From: Nanobdellati archaeon | GTDB lineage: Archaea; EX4484-52; JAADEF01 | Direction of reading: 5' to 3' | NCBI GenBank assembly: GCA_015521505.1 | Contig: WAOB01000045.1 | Coordinates: 1 to 20,003 of the forward strand | Length of the DNA: 20,003 nt | Shown here: one piece after another, positions 1-6,732 of the stretch | Layout: each line of letters starts with the position of its first letter | How positions within the stretch are numbered: the stretch's first letter is position 1 | Translations under genes and position numbers: made by a program | The notes under the pieces: model-generated | Seen by the model: only the letters and a program-made list of their open reading frames with translations | Databases searched by the model: none | Told to the model about the DNA's origin: nothing

Positions 1-45
1 ATATATATGAGACAAAAAATTAAATATAATAATGAGGAGATTTTC

Positions 46-152
46 ATGACTAATGGAAGGAAAAGAGAAGAAAAGCACCAATAGTAAGAAAGGTAAAAAT
101 TCCTAAACCAAGACCCAGGCCTAAAAGAAAATATACGAGGAGAAAGAAATGA
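46..152 (+). pseudogene. Broken small basic protein ORF
   Basis: A GAGGAG Shine-Dalgarno-like sequence at 34-39 precedes an ATG at 46, but that frame stops after 12 codons. Another frame is open from 54 to the TGA at 150-152 and encodes a strongly basic Pro/Arg/Lys-rich tail (KIPKPRPRPKRKYTRRKK) with no start codon of its own. Joining the two frames with a single-base slip in the A/G-rich run at about 57-74 would give a small, highly basic protein of about 34 residues. No family is recognised. The basic tail would suit nucleic-acid binding, but that is inference. A chance open frame is the alternative, and the left window edge limits context. Confidence 0.2.
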
Positions 153-184
153 AGTATGTTGTGTGTAGGACCTCGTGCGGGTGC

Positions 185-601
185 TCATTTTTGTTTCTCT
201 TCTATAATTTCTCCTAACAAGAAGACTAACTTTTTATATACTTGAAGGTAGTAGCTCATCTTTCCTTTTATATTATTTATAACACTATCATTGCGATGAA
301 CATTCAAGATATAATTATGCACTATTTTGTTTCTACTTCTATTTATCTCGTAAAGAGTAGATAATATATTATTATTGTCTATCAACTTAAACCACGAAAG
401 TATATTCAATACCTGATACATATTCATAGAATTTACGTCTTTTATGTTTTGCTTATTAATTATCTTAAGCCTCAATATCTCCTTACATACTTCTTCGATA
501 ACAAAACTTAGTATTAGATAAGATGAAAAAATATCGCCTTCTTTGTATCGTTTATTTATTTCATCACTTATCTCCTTATAATCTTTATAAGGATTATTAA
601 T
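185..601 (-). CDS. HEPN-like small protein, probable non-AUG start
   Basis: The open frame reads 138 codons from an ATT at 601 to the TGA at 185. The first conventional start (TTG at 475) would remove 42 residues that read as good helical protein. A strong AAAGGAGG lies on the minus strand just before the ATT (about 8 nt spacing) and overlaps the end of the preceding 46-aa ORF. The protein is all-helical in character and carries RNKIVHN at about residues 93-99. This is the R-x4-H pattern typical of HEPN domains, which include RNases and toxins, on a helix followed by another amphipathic helix. Function as an RNase or toxin is inference from that motif alone. Either initiation is at ATT or the original start codon has been lost. 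Confidence 0.5.
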   Translation of the reverse strand: MNNPYKDYKEISDEINKRYKEGDIFSSYLILSFVIEEVCKEILRLKIINKQNIKDVNSMNMYQVLNILSWFKLIDNNNILSTLYEINRSRNKIVHNYILNVHRNDSVINNIKGKMSYYLQVYKKLVFLLGEIIEEKQK

Positions 602-606
602 AAGAA

Positions 607-747
607 TTACCTCCTTTTGCGTTTTATCTTTATTTTAGTTCCTGTATATAAAGAATAGGCATAATCTCCTTTAACAATAAAAGGAGCATAAAGCCCTGCC
701 TTTCTGTCATATCGAACAATTATTCTTTTATTTTTATCTAACTTCAT
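607..747 (-). CDS. Small basic 46-aa protein upstream of the HEPN-like gene
   Basis: ATG at 747 to TAA at 607 encodes 46 residues. The pattern is alternating hydrophobic and basic, as in a short beta-barrel or SH3-like fold (RIIVRYDRKAGLYAPFIVKG, then KIKIKRKRR at the end). It is too short for most gene callers, but it has an ATG start and a TATA-like TTTATATATATC about 30 nt upstream on the minus strand (776-787). Its stop codon is embedded in the ribosome-binding site of the next gene, 5 nt away. The arrangement, a small basic protein translationally linked to a HEPN-like protein, resembles a two-gene toxin-antitoxin module. No antitoxin family is recognised, so that role is only a hypothesis. 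Confidence 0.4.
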   Translation of the reverse strand: MKLDKNKRIIVRYDRKAGLYAPFIVKGDYAYSLYTGTKIKIKRKRR

Positions 748-789
748 GTTATCACACATAGATATTATGTTTAGTGATATATATAAAAT

Positions 790-1380
790 TTATTTTTTAA
801 ATGATAGTTTTCTTATAGGAATCTTCACATGCTCTTGTTTCCAAATAGAATTTACTATGTCTTTAAAAGATATAATTTTTGAAGTATTTGATTTAACTTT
901 TTGTCAATGATTTTTATATCATTTAATTTATCATCTAGAATATCTAGTATTGTGTTTATAATTTCCATAATAATATCTTTAAACTCTCTATCCAATGATT
1001 TCAATTCTTCGTATTTTTCTTTGTTGTTAGTTTCAACATCAAATATGTCAAAGCGACAGTAATCAATCTTCTTACATAATCCAGCGTATGTTTTAAATAA
1101 TATTACTTTAAATACATTATCTGGTACTTCATCTAAAATTTTATCGCCGAGCCATAATAATTTATTCTTATCTTCAAATAAGTATTGCGGGAATTTATAT
1201 CTGTCTCTTAGTATGTTGCCGCCCTCTAGAAATTAATTCTGTATCGTATCGTAGATCCTCAAGGAGATCTATTAAATAAGATATTGAATATCTTAACTTA
1301 GCCCTATAGCCCTGAACTGATACCATATCTAATATTGATTTAGTAAAATTTATAACTTTTTGTGTGCGGGTGCAGAGCAA
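790..1380 (-). pseudogene. Unrecognised gene broken by two frameshifts
   Basis: Three overlapping minus-strand frames read as one helical, Lys/Asp/Ile-rich protein of about 195 residues. Frame one runs from 1380 (TTG; first in-frame ATG further in) to a stop at 1195. Frame two is open without interruption from 1226 to the TAG at 855 (124 codons). The reading then continues plausibly in a third frame from the A5 run at about 900 to the TAA at 790, ending IRKLSFKK. Breakpoints lie in GAGGGCGGC (about 1218-1226) and in the AAAAA run (about 898-903). The predicted secondary structure is mostly helical. No family is recognised. It is co-directional with the 46-aa and HEPN-like ORFs and may be their decayed operon partner. 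Sequencing error is the alternative. Confidence 0.45.
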
Positions 1381-1418
1381 ATTCTGAAAAAATATAAGAT
1401 TTTTTAAAATAAAAAATA

Positions 1419-1440
1419 AGGCGGTGCTGCCACACCGCCT
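1419..1440 (-). terminator. Hairpin plus U-rich tract
   Basis: Read on the minus strand, AGGCGGTG pairs with CACCGCCT around a 6-nt loop, and TTATTTTTTATTTT follows at once (1405-1418). It resembles a bacterial Rho-independent terminator. Archaea mainly terminate at U-tracts, so the hairpin may instead belong to a structured RNA. It could end transcripts reading leftward from tRNA-Phe. Confidence 0.35.
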
Positions 1441-1602
1441 AAAGTTACCAAACAGGTGGATAATATGAGTGTGAAAAATATAAACGAAGGATTAGGAGCT
1501 AAATATGTGTCTGAAGCCGTCTTAATTGGTTGTGATAATCATGAGCCACAGGATGCGGCAACATCCTGTGGCTTGTGCCTTAAATCAGCTCACAGGTGAA
1601 GC
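1419..1602. other. GC-richer island with strong hairpins; possible structured RNA or element end
   Basis: This segment is visibly richer in G+C than its surroundings. An 8-bp perfect hairpin lies at 1419-1440 (loop CTGCCA) and a 12-bp perfect hairpin at 1544-1573 (loop CGGCAA). A smaller GCT-CAC/GTG-A-AGC hairpin lies at 1588-1602. The two main loops contain TGCC and GGCA, which are reverse complements, so a 4-bp loop-loop contact is possible on either strand. On the minus strand the first hairpin is followed by a U-rich run, like an intrinsic terminator. A 44-codon ORF (ATG 1465 to TGA 1599, GGTGG 5 nt upstream) crosses the island. The same frame continues past the TGA from an ATG at 1606. 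Nothing clear is seen in 1603-1727. No known RNA family is recognised. Confidence 0.35.
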
Positions 1603-1727
1603 ACTATGAAAGCAGGGAACATAAAAATGGATGAAGGGATTTCTAAAGTTGAAGCCGTTTTAACAAGCGATAAACAAACTTCTGAAGTGTCAACAACAAA
1701 AAACCAACATCAGCAAAGCAAGGAAAA

Positions 1728-1843
1728 TGGGGCGGGCGTGATTCGAACACGCGACAACCAGATATCTGACAGACGCTCAAAAAGTGTTGCATCCATCAGC
1801 CAAGTCTTCAGTCTGGCGCTCTCCCAGGCTGAGCTACCGCCCC
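1728..1843 (-). tRNA. tRNA-Phe (GAA) with a 42-nt intron
   Basis: All arms are visible on the minus strand: a 7-bp acceptor GGGGCGG/CCGCCCC with discriminator A at 1728, a D arm with GGGAGAGC, anticodon stem CCAGA/TCTGG, and a T arm GCGTG-TTCGAAT-CACGC. CCA is not encoded. The anticodon loop CTGAAGA (anticodon GAA) is split after position 37 by an intron at 1764-1805. The junction folds into a canonical BHB: CUGA pairs with UCAG (4 bp), flanked by 3-nt bulges AGA and AUA. Cutting each bulge after its second base restores the loop exactly. A TATA-like TTTATAAATTT (1869-1879) lies 26-36 nt upstream and a T-rich run follows the gene (1697-1707). RtcB, encoded downstream, is the expected exon ligase. 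Confidence 0.95.
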
Positions 1844-1869
1844 TCAACAAAATAAATTTTTGCAAAATA

Positions 1870-1880
1870 AATTTATAAAG
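1870..1880 (-). promoter_or_regulatory. TATA box of tRNA-Phe
   Basis: On the minus strand CTTTATAAATT is centred about 30 nt before the tRNA 5' end, the spacing expected for an archaeal TBP site with a short leader. Confidence 0.5.
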
Positions 1881-1919
1881 ATTATGGTCACTAGCCACCA
1901 TAATGTTCAAGGAATATGC

Positions 1920-2504
1920 TTAATATCTTTTCCTATCTGCTTCTCGCTCTATAAGAATAGACCATATTTCATCAGGTATATAAATACTTTTAGCAACAAT
2001 ATAATTTGTAATAATATCATAAGGGTTTTTGAAAATCAGATTTTGAGTTTTCATAACATTATATTTCTTCTGTTCTTTTTTATAAGATAAAATAACATAT
2101 ATAAAATTTTCATTGTCTTCCTCAATAAACCTTACTATTTCTCTATAAGCATCCCCTAAAGAAGGTAAAATTTTTATTTTTCTATCTTCTATATTTCCAT
2201 CCAGACACTCTTTATAAAAAATCTCACTATCTTTATATACCATATCATAAGAACGTCCAACCAAGATTATCTCTACAGAATCATAATGTAAACTATCCAG
2301 AAATTCATCATATAAAATAAAAGCGGATGATATCTTAAGAATATCATCATCAGAGCCGTATATATATCGAGGCTTATTTATAACATTATCAATATACTTG
2401 TATAGTATATTCTCCTTCCTTTCTTTATCTATCAAAGTATTTATAACCTTACCTGTATATCTAACACATATCCTTATTTTATTCTTCATTTCTTCTACAA
2501 CCAT
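1920..2504 (-). CDS. Unrecognised 194-aa protein
   Basis: The ORF has no signal peptide or membrane segment. It is rich in Ile, Lys, Asp and Tyr and alternates predicted strands and helices (for example VEIILVGRSYDMVY and NFIYVILSYKKEQKKY), suggesting a soluble alpha/beta protein. I recognise no domain or catalytic motif. The ATG at 2504 fits a leaderless transcript because an AT-rich box (ATTTAAAAATATTT on the minus strand, about 2526-2541) lies about 28 nt upstream. The same box sits at the right distance to drive tRNA-iMet in the other direction. A 194-codon open frame in such AT-rich DNA, with a well-placed promoter, supports a real gene. It sits between the two tRNA genes. Confidence 0.65.
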   Translation of the reverse strand: MVVEEMKNKIRICVRYTGKVINTLIDKERKENILYKYIDNVINKPRYIYGSDDDILKISSAFILYDEFLDSLHYDSVEIILVGRSYDMVYKDSEIFYKECLDGNIEDRKIKILPSLGDAYREIVRFIEEDNENFIYVILSYKKEQKKYNVMKTQNLIFKNPYDIITNYIVAKSIYIPDEIWSILIEREADRKRY

Positions 2505-2525
2505 AGAATTAAAATATAATTTAGG

Positions 2526-2541
2526 AAATATTTTTAAATTT
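2526..2541. promoter_or_regulatory. Shared AT-rich TATA region, 194-aa gene / tRNA-iMet
   Basis: AATATTTTTAAATTTA is centred about 30 nt upstream of the tRNA-iMet 5' end on the plus strand and about 28 nt upstream of the 2504 ATG on the minus strand. One symmetric AT box could therefore serve both divergent units. Confidence 0.4.
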
Positions 2542-2563
2542 ACAATTTGCTTTATATATTTAA

Positions 2564-2692
2564 AGCGGGGTGGAGCAGCTTGGAGTGCTCGTCGGGCTCA
2601 TAATACCAGATAGGTAGCAGAGGACACAGCAAACACATTACTCTTAAGTATGAGAGACCCGAAGGTCGGTGGTTCAAATCCACCCCCCGCTA
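2564..2692 (+). tRNA. Initiator tRNA-Met (CAU) with a 54-nt intron
   Basis: The acceptor AGCGGGG/CCCCGCT has A1:U72, and the anticodon stem carries three G-C pairs next to the loop (TCGGG/CCCGA). Both are hallmarks of archaeal initiator tRNA. The T arm is GGTGG-TTCAAAT-CCACC and the discriminator is A at 2692. CCA is not encoded. The loop CTCATAA is interrupted after position 37 by an intron at 2603-2656. The junction forms a strict BHB: CUCA pairs with UGAG, bulges are UAA and AGA, and an inner UAC/GUA helix extends it. Removing the intron restores a normal 7-nt loop. The gene is followed by TTTTCC, the same sequence that follows tRNA-Phe. Confidence 0.95.
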
Positions 2693-2898
2693 TTTTCCTA
2701 CACATTGGATGTCAAGAGAGAGATGAAGAAAAAGGAGTGAATCATAGAATATATGTTCTCTATAGTAGTATCTATAGTATAAATCAACAGCAGAATGAAT
2801 CTACGGGTTTATCTCATAATCTCTAACACACCATATCAAACCTTACATCGATTCCTTACATATAATCTTTTTAATATTTAATTCCCTCATATCGTTTT
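2693..2898. other. Intergenic region, tRNA-iMet to rtcB
   Basis: No gene is seen in this AT-rich stretch. The only supported element is the rtcB TATA box near its right end. Confidence 0.5.
2868..2880 (+). promoter_or_regulatory. TATA box of rtcB
   Basis: TTTTTAATATTTA is centred about 25 nt before the ATG at 2899 with no Shine-Dalgarno in between, so the transcript is probably leaderless. Confidence 0.55.
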
Positions 2899-4371
2899 AT
2901 GGTAAAGGAGTATAACATAGCAACAAATGAGAGAAATCTTAGAGTTGTTAAGGAAAAACAAAACATATGGAAACTTAAGAAAGTACCTCCAATGAGGGTT
3001 GAGGGAACTATCTATGCCTCTGATAAGATAATGGAAAACATGATTAATGACAGAACATTATGGCAGTTAAGTAATGTTGCATCTTTACAAGGTATCGTTA
3101 AGCATGCAATTTTAATGCCTGATGGACATGAAGGATATGGATTTCCTATTGGAGGGGTTGCAGCATTCAACATACAGGAACAAGGAATTATAAGTCCTGG
3201 AGGGGTTGGGTTTGATATAAATTGTGGAGTTAGATTATTAAGAACAAACCTATTATTTGAGGACATTAAGGATAAAAGAAATCAACTAATAGAGGAGATA
3301 TTTAGAAATGTGCCTGCAGGATTGGGAGAGGAAGCAAGAATAAAATTTTCAAAGGAAGAGCTGTTAGACATACTTATAGAAGGGGTGGATTTTGCAATAA
3401 AGAATGGTTTTGGATGGAAGCAGGATAAGGAGCACATAGAGGAAAATGGAAGGATGAAGCAAGCAAGTTATGAATACATATCTGATAAAGCAATGGATAG
3501 AGGAAGGGTGCAAATAGGCTCCTTAGGTAGTGGAAACCATTTTTTAGAGGTTCAAGTTGTTGATAAGATATTTGATGAGAAAGCTGCAAAAGCAATGGGC
3601 ATAAACAATGAAGGACAAGTTATGATAATGATACATACTGGAAGTAGAGGGTTTGGACATCAGGTTGCAAGCGATTTCTTAAGAATAATGGAGCATCATG
3701 TTGATATCTCTTCTTTACCAGATAGAGAGCTGGTGAGTGTTGAGTTCAACAGCGAGATAGGGCAGCGGTATTATTTAAGTATGAATGCAGCAGCAAACTT
3801 TGCTTTCACAAATAGGCAGTTGATAACCCATTGGGTTAGGCAGAGCTTTGAGAACATACTTGATATGAGAGCAAAGGATATGGACATGGAGATTGTTTAT
3901 GATGTAACCCACAATATGGCAAAGGTTGAAGAACACAAAGTTAATGGGGAAAAACTTAAACTTGTGGTGCATAGGAAAGGTGCAACAAGAAGTTTAGGTA
4001 AAGGCAATAAACTTTTGCCTGCGAGCTATAAGAGCATAGGACAACCAGTAATTATACCAGGTAGTATGGGAACAGCAAGTTATGTTTTGCTTGGAAGTGA
4101 GAAAGCAGAACAAATTAGTTTTTCCTCTACTGCTCATGGAGCAGGAAGGGTCATGTCAAGGAAAAAAGCAATAAAAACCTTTACTAAAAACCAGATTGAG
4201 AAAATGCTTTTAGAAAAAGGAGTGTATGTTAGATCAGATTCTTGGAGAGGAGTAGTAGAGGAAGCACCTCAAGTATATAAAGATATTGATGAAGTTGCCA
4301 AAGTAAGTCATGAAGTCGGTATAGGAACTTTGGTTGCTAGACTAGTACCAGTAGGTGTGGTTAAAGGTTAA
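2899..4371 (+). CDS. rtcB: RNA-splicing ligase RtcB
   Basis: RtcB joins RNA 2',3'-cyclic-phosphate (or 3'-phosphate) ends to 5'-OH ends using GTP and Mn2+. In archaea it seals tRNA exons after splicing-endonuclease cleavage. At 490 residues it matches the usual archaeal length. Family signatures are present: GFDINCGVR (about 104-112, metal-binding Cys109), SGNHFLE (211-217), HTGSRGFGHQ (246-255), YDVTHNMAK (334-342, with His338) and STAHGAGR (410-417), where His413 corresponds to the guanylylated histidine. No intein is present, although some archaeal rtcB genes carry one. The two intron-bearing tRNA genes just upstream are natural substrates. It faces lysS convergently with 64 nt between them. 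Confidence 0.96.
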   Translation: MVKEYNIATNERNLRVVKEKQNIWKLKKVPPMRVEGTIYASDKIMENMINDRTLWQLSNVASLQGIVKHAILMPDGHEGYGFPIGGVAAFNIQEQGIISPGGVGFDINCGVRLLRTNLLFEDIKDKRNQLIEEIFRNVPAGLGEEARIKFSKEELLDILIEGVDFAIKNGFGWKQDKEHIEENGRMKQASYEYISDKAMDRGRVQIGSLGSGNHFLEVQVVDKIFDEKAAKAMGINNEGQVMIMIHTGSRGFGHQVASDFLRIMEHHVDISSLPDRELVSVEFNSEIGQRYYLSMNAAANFAFTNRQLITHWVRQSFENILDMRAKDMDMEIVYDVTHNMAKVEEHKVNGEKLKLVVHRKGATRSLGKGNKLLPASYKSIGQPVIIPGSMGTASYVLLGSEKAEQISFSSTAHGAGRVMSRKKAIKTFTKNQIEKMLLEKGVYVRSDSWRGVVEEAPQVYKDIDEVAKVSHEVGIGTLVARLVPVGVVKG

Positions 4372-4413
4372 TATTGCTTATAAGTCCCTCAATAGGTATG
4401 TGATACAACACAA

Positions 4414-4432
4414 GCAAAAAACCTAAAAAACC
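4414..4432 (-). terminator. U-tract terminator of lysS
   Basis: On the minus strand GGTTTTTTAGGTTTTTTG follows the lysS stop codon directly. Two runs of six Ts without a hairpin are the usual archaeal termination signal. Confidence 0.55.
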
Positions 4433-4435
4433 ACA

Positions 4436-5887
4436 TCATTCATAAGTTCTTAAAGCAGGAAAAGCAATAATCTCCCTTATAGTTGTTTGATTAGTTAATA
4501 AAGCGACCAATCTTTCTATACCTATACCACACCCTCCTGCAGGAGGCATACCATATTCCAATGCTTTCAAAAAGTCCTCATCCAACGGATGAGATTCCTC
4601 TTCATTCTTTGTCTTCTTCTTAACCTCTTCCTCAAACCTCTTTCTCTGCTCAATTGGATCATTAAGCTCTGAAAATGCATTTGCTATTTCCATACCTGCA
4701 ACGAAAAGCTCAAATCTCTCAACAAACCCTTCCTTTTCTCTATGGTCTTTTGCCAAAGGAGTTATTTCCTTAGGAAAATCTAAAACAAAAGTAGGATGAA
4801 TAAGCTTTTCCTCAACTTCTTCCTCAAATAGCTTAGCAATCAAATAGTTTCTTGATTCTTCTCTCAAAACTATGCTTCTCTTCTCAAGCAGATCTTTAAT
4901 CTCTTCTGTTTTCATGTTTTTAACATCTATATCAGCATATTTAAGCAAAGCCTCTTCCATAGTTATTTTCTCAAACTTTGAAAAATCAATATCCATATCC
5001 TGATACTTAATCATAAGCTTTCCGTGTATTTTCATAATAACATGCTTTATAAGCTCTTCTGTTAAGTTCATCATATCATACAAATCTGCATATGCCTGAT
5101 AAAACTCAATAGCCATAAACTCTGGATTGTGGGTTGCATCTATACCTTCATTCCTAAAGTTTTTGCCTATCTCGTAAACTTTTTCAAAACCACCTATAAG
5201 CAATCTTTTCAAATAAAGCTCTGGAGCAATTCTCAAATAGAAGTTCCTTTCCAATGCATTGTAATATGTTATGAAAGGTTTGGCATAAGCACCTCCATAA
5301 ACTGGTTGTAATATAGGTGTGTCAATCTCAATATATCCTTTATTTTCCAAAAAGTTCCTTATCTCTTTGATTATTTTGTGTCTTGTCTTCAATATATCCC
5401 TTTTCTCGGGATTAAAAATAAAATCTAAATATCTATGCCTATACCTATATTCAGGATCCTGTATGCCATGATATTTCTCTGGTAATGGTCTTATAGCTTT
5501 TGCTAAAAGCACAAAATCACTAACGAGAATGCTTTTTTCTCCTGTTTTTGTTAATATGGGTTTTCCTTCTATACCTACAAAATCTCCTCTATTAACATAC
5601 TTCTTGAATATGTCAAAATTTTTAGTATCATTTTTCCTTACAACAATTTGAATAGAAGATGTTTCATCCTGTATTTTTGCAAAAATAATTTTTCCCAGCT
5701 CTCTATAACTAATGATCCTCCCTGCTGTTTTAACTTTCTTACTTTCCTTCCATTTCTCAAAGTTCTTTAAAATCTCCTCTATGCTGTGATTTTTCTCAAA
5801 CCGATAAGGATATGGCTCAATTCCTTTTTCCCTCAACTCTTCTATCTTTCTTATGTTGTTTTCTATAACATGCTTCTCTCTGCTCAT
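4436..5887 (-). CDS. lysS: Lysyl-tRNA synthetase, class II
   Basis: The enzyme charges tRNA-Lys with lysine using ATP, in the cytoplasm. The order is an N-terminal OB-fold anticodon-binding domain (about 50-140, with VKTAGRIISYRELGKIIFAK) followed by the class II catalytic core. Motif 1 lies at about 181-203 (IDTPILQPVYGGAYAKPF). Motif 2 is FRNEGIDATHNPEF (244-257) and motif 3 is GGCGIGIERLVALL (451-464). The 483-residue length is typical of bacterial-type class II LysRS. Most euryarchaea use the unrelated class I enzyme, so the class II form is informative about lineage or past transfer. A TATA-like TTTAAATAATTAA (minus strand, 5905-5917) is centred about 25 nt upstream of the ATG, indicating a leaderless mRNA. 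Confidence 0.96.
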   Translation of the reverse strand: MSREKHVIENNIRKIEELREKGIEPYPYRFEKNHSIEEILKNFEKWKESKKVKTAGRIISYRELGKIIFAKIQDETSSIQIVVRKNDTKNFDIFKKYVNRGDFVGIEGKPILTKTGEKSILVSDFVLLAKAIRPLPEKYHGIQDPEYRYRHRYLDFIFNPEKRDILKTRHKIIKEIRNFLENKGYIEIDTPILQPVYGGAYAKPFITYYNALERNFYLRIAPELYLKRLLIGGFEKVYEIGKNFRNEGIDATHNPEFMAIEFYQAYADLYDMMNLTEELIKHVIMKIHGKLMIKYQDMDIDFSKFEKITMEEALLKYADIDVKNMKTEEIKDLLEKRSIVLREESRNYLIAKLFEEEVEEKLIHPTFVLDFPKEITPLAKDHREKEGFVERFELFVAGMEIANAFSELNDPIEQRKRFEEEVKKKTKNEEESHPLDEDFLKALEYGMPPAGGCGIGIERLVALLTNQTTIREIIAFPALRTYE

Positions 5888-6003
5888 AGATTAAGTTTAT
5901 AAGTTAATTATTTAAAGGTTTTTTATTCTTGGTGATAAATCCATACCATCAAAAATAACGTTAAAATACATCTATATCCTAACATATTTGATATAACTAG
6001 CTT

Positions 6004-6593
6004 GAGAGAACATACAGAAAAGTAGTATTAGATACCATGTTCGGAAGAATTTGGGCTATAACACCTTATAAAGACGGCGTTGTTTATGGAGGTGATTTTC
6101 AAGAAAGAGTAGAGTATCCTCTAAAGTATTGTGATATTAAAAGTGGGGAAAAAGAACATTGGATTTGGTTAACCATTGGATTTGGGCTTTGACAACATAT
6201 AAGGACAAAATAGCATATGGTGGTTTATTCAGAGAAGATAAATACTACAATGGAGATTATTTGTTGAAGTATTACGATATGGAAACTGGTGAAAAAGGAG
6301 TGTTGGATGTTGTGGAAGAAAATCTTTACGGTTCTAAAGACGGGGGTATTATATCACTCTTACCGTATAAAGAAGGGATAGTCTATGTAGGTGTTATTGG
6401 TGCTCTTAGAGGATGGCCAAAGTATCCAAAATATATTATGAGATATTATGATCTTAAAACTGGAGAAAGAAAAATATTGAATGTCGTTAATACCGAGATT
6501 AGAGCAATAACACCCTATAAAGAAGGGATTGTTTATATGGGAGGTTTTATAGAAAACAAAGGATTCGCTTTAAATTATATTGAAATAAAATAA
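6004..6593 (+). pseudogene. Frameshifted beta-propeller-like repeat protein
   Basis: The sequence encodes three related blade-like repeats of about 45-50 residues. Each has a core close to 'xxAITPYKEGIVYxGGF' followed by 'LxYYDxxTGExxxLDVV'. The first repeat reads from 6004 through the ATG at 6037 and hits a TGA at 6190. Homology continues in another frame from about 6155, giving repeats two and three to the TAA at 6591. The break is at GTGGGGAAAAAGAACA (about 6143-6158). A further slip seems to lie at about 6000, because upstream bases read D-I-T-S, like the end of another blade, in a different frame. A TTG at 6159 would allow a 144-aa product of the intact part. It looks like the remnant of a longer propeller protein; function unknown. 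Confidence 0.6.
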
Positions 6594-6732
6594 TAGATCT
6601 AAGATCTAAATTTAATGATGTTGTGCATGGGTTGTTTAAGGATGAAAAAGAAGGTGGATTGTATATTGATCTTAGTTTTTCAATTTTTTAATATTTATAT
6701 AAAGTCAATATTCATCAATTAACAATACCTTA
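6594..6732 (+). other. Convergent intergenic region
   Basis: The stretch holds adjacent AGATCT palindromes (6595-6607) and a T-rich run followed by an AT-rich run (6675-6700) that could terminate rightward transcription. An open frame reading DVVHGLFKDEKEGG may be a further decayed piece of the propeller gene. No intact gene is seen. Confidence 0.3.

Noticed and set aside
1627..1685. Possible C/D box sRNA (ATGGATGA ... CTGA)
   Set aside because: The C box is imperfect, no C'/D' pair is convincing and the ends do not form a terminal stem.
1606..1878. 90-aa plus-strand ORF through tRNA-Phe
   Set aside because: From about 1728 on it is only the antisense of the tRNA gene (the T arm reads as a protein by chance). 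Only the part before 1728 could be real, and it is covered under the island.
2398..2613. 71-aa plus-strand ORF overlapping tRNA-iMet
   Set aside because: It is antisense to the 194-aa gene and runs into the tRNA, with no independent start signal.
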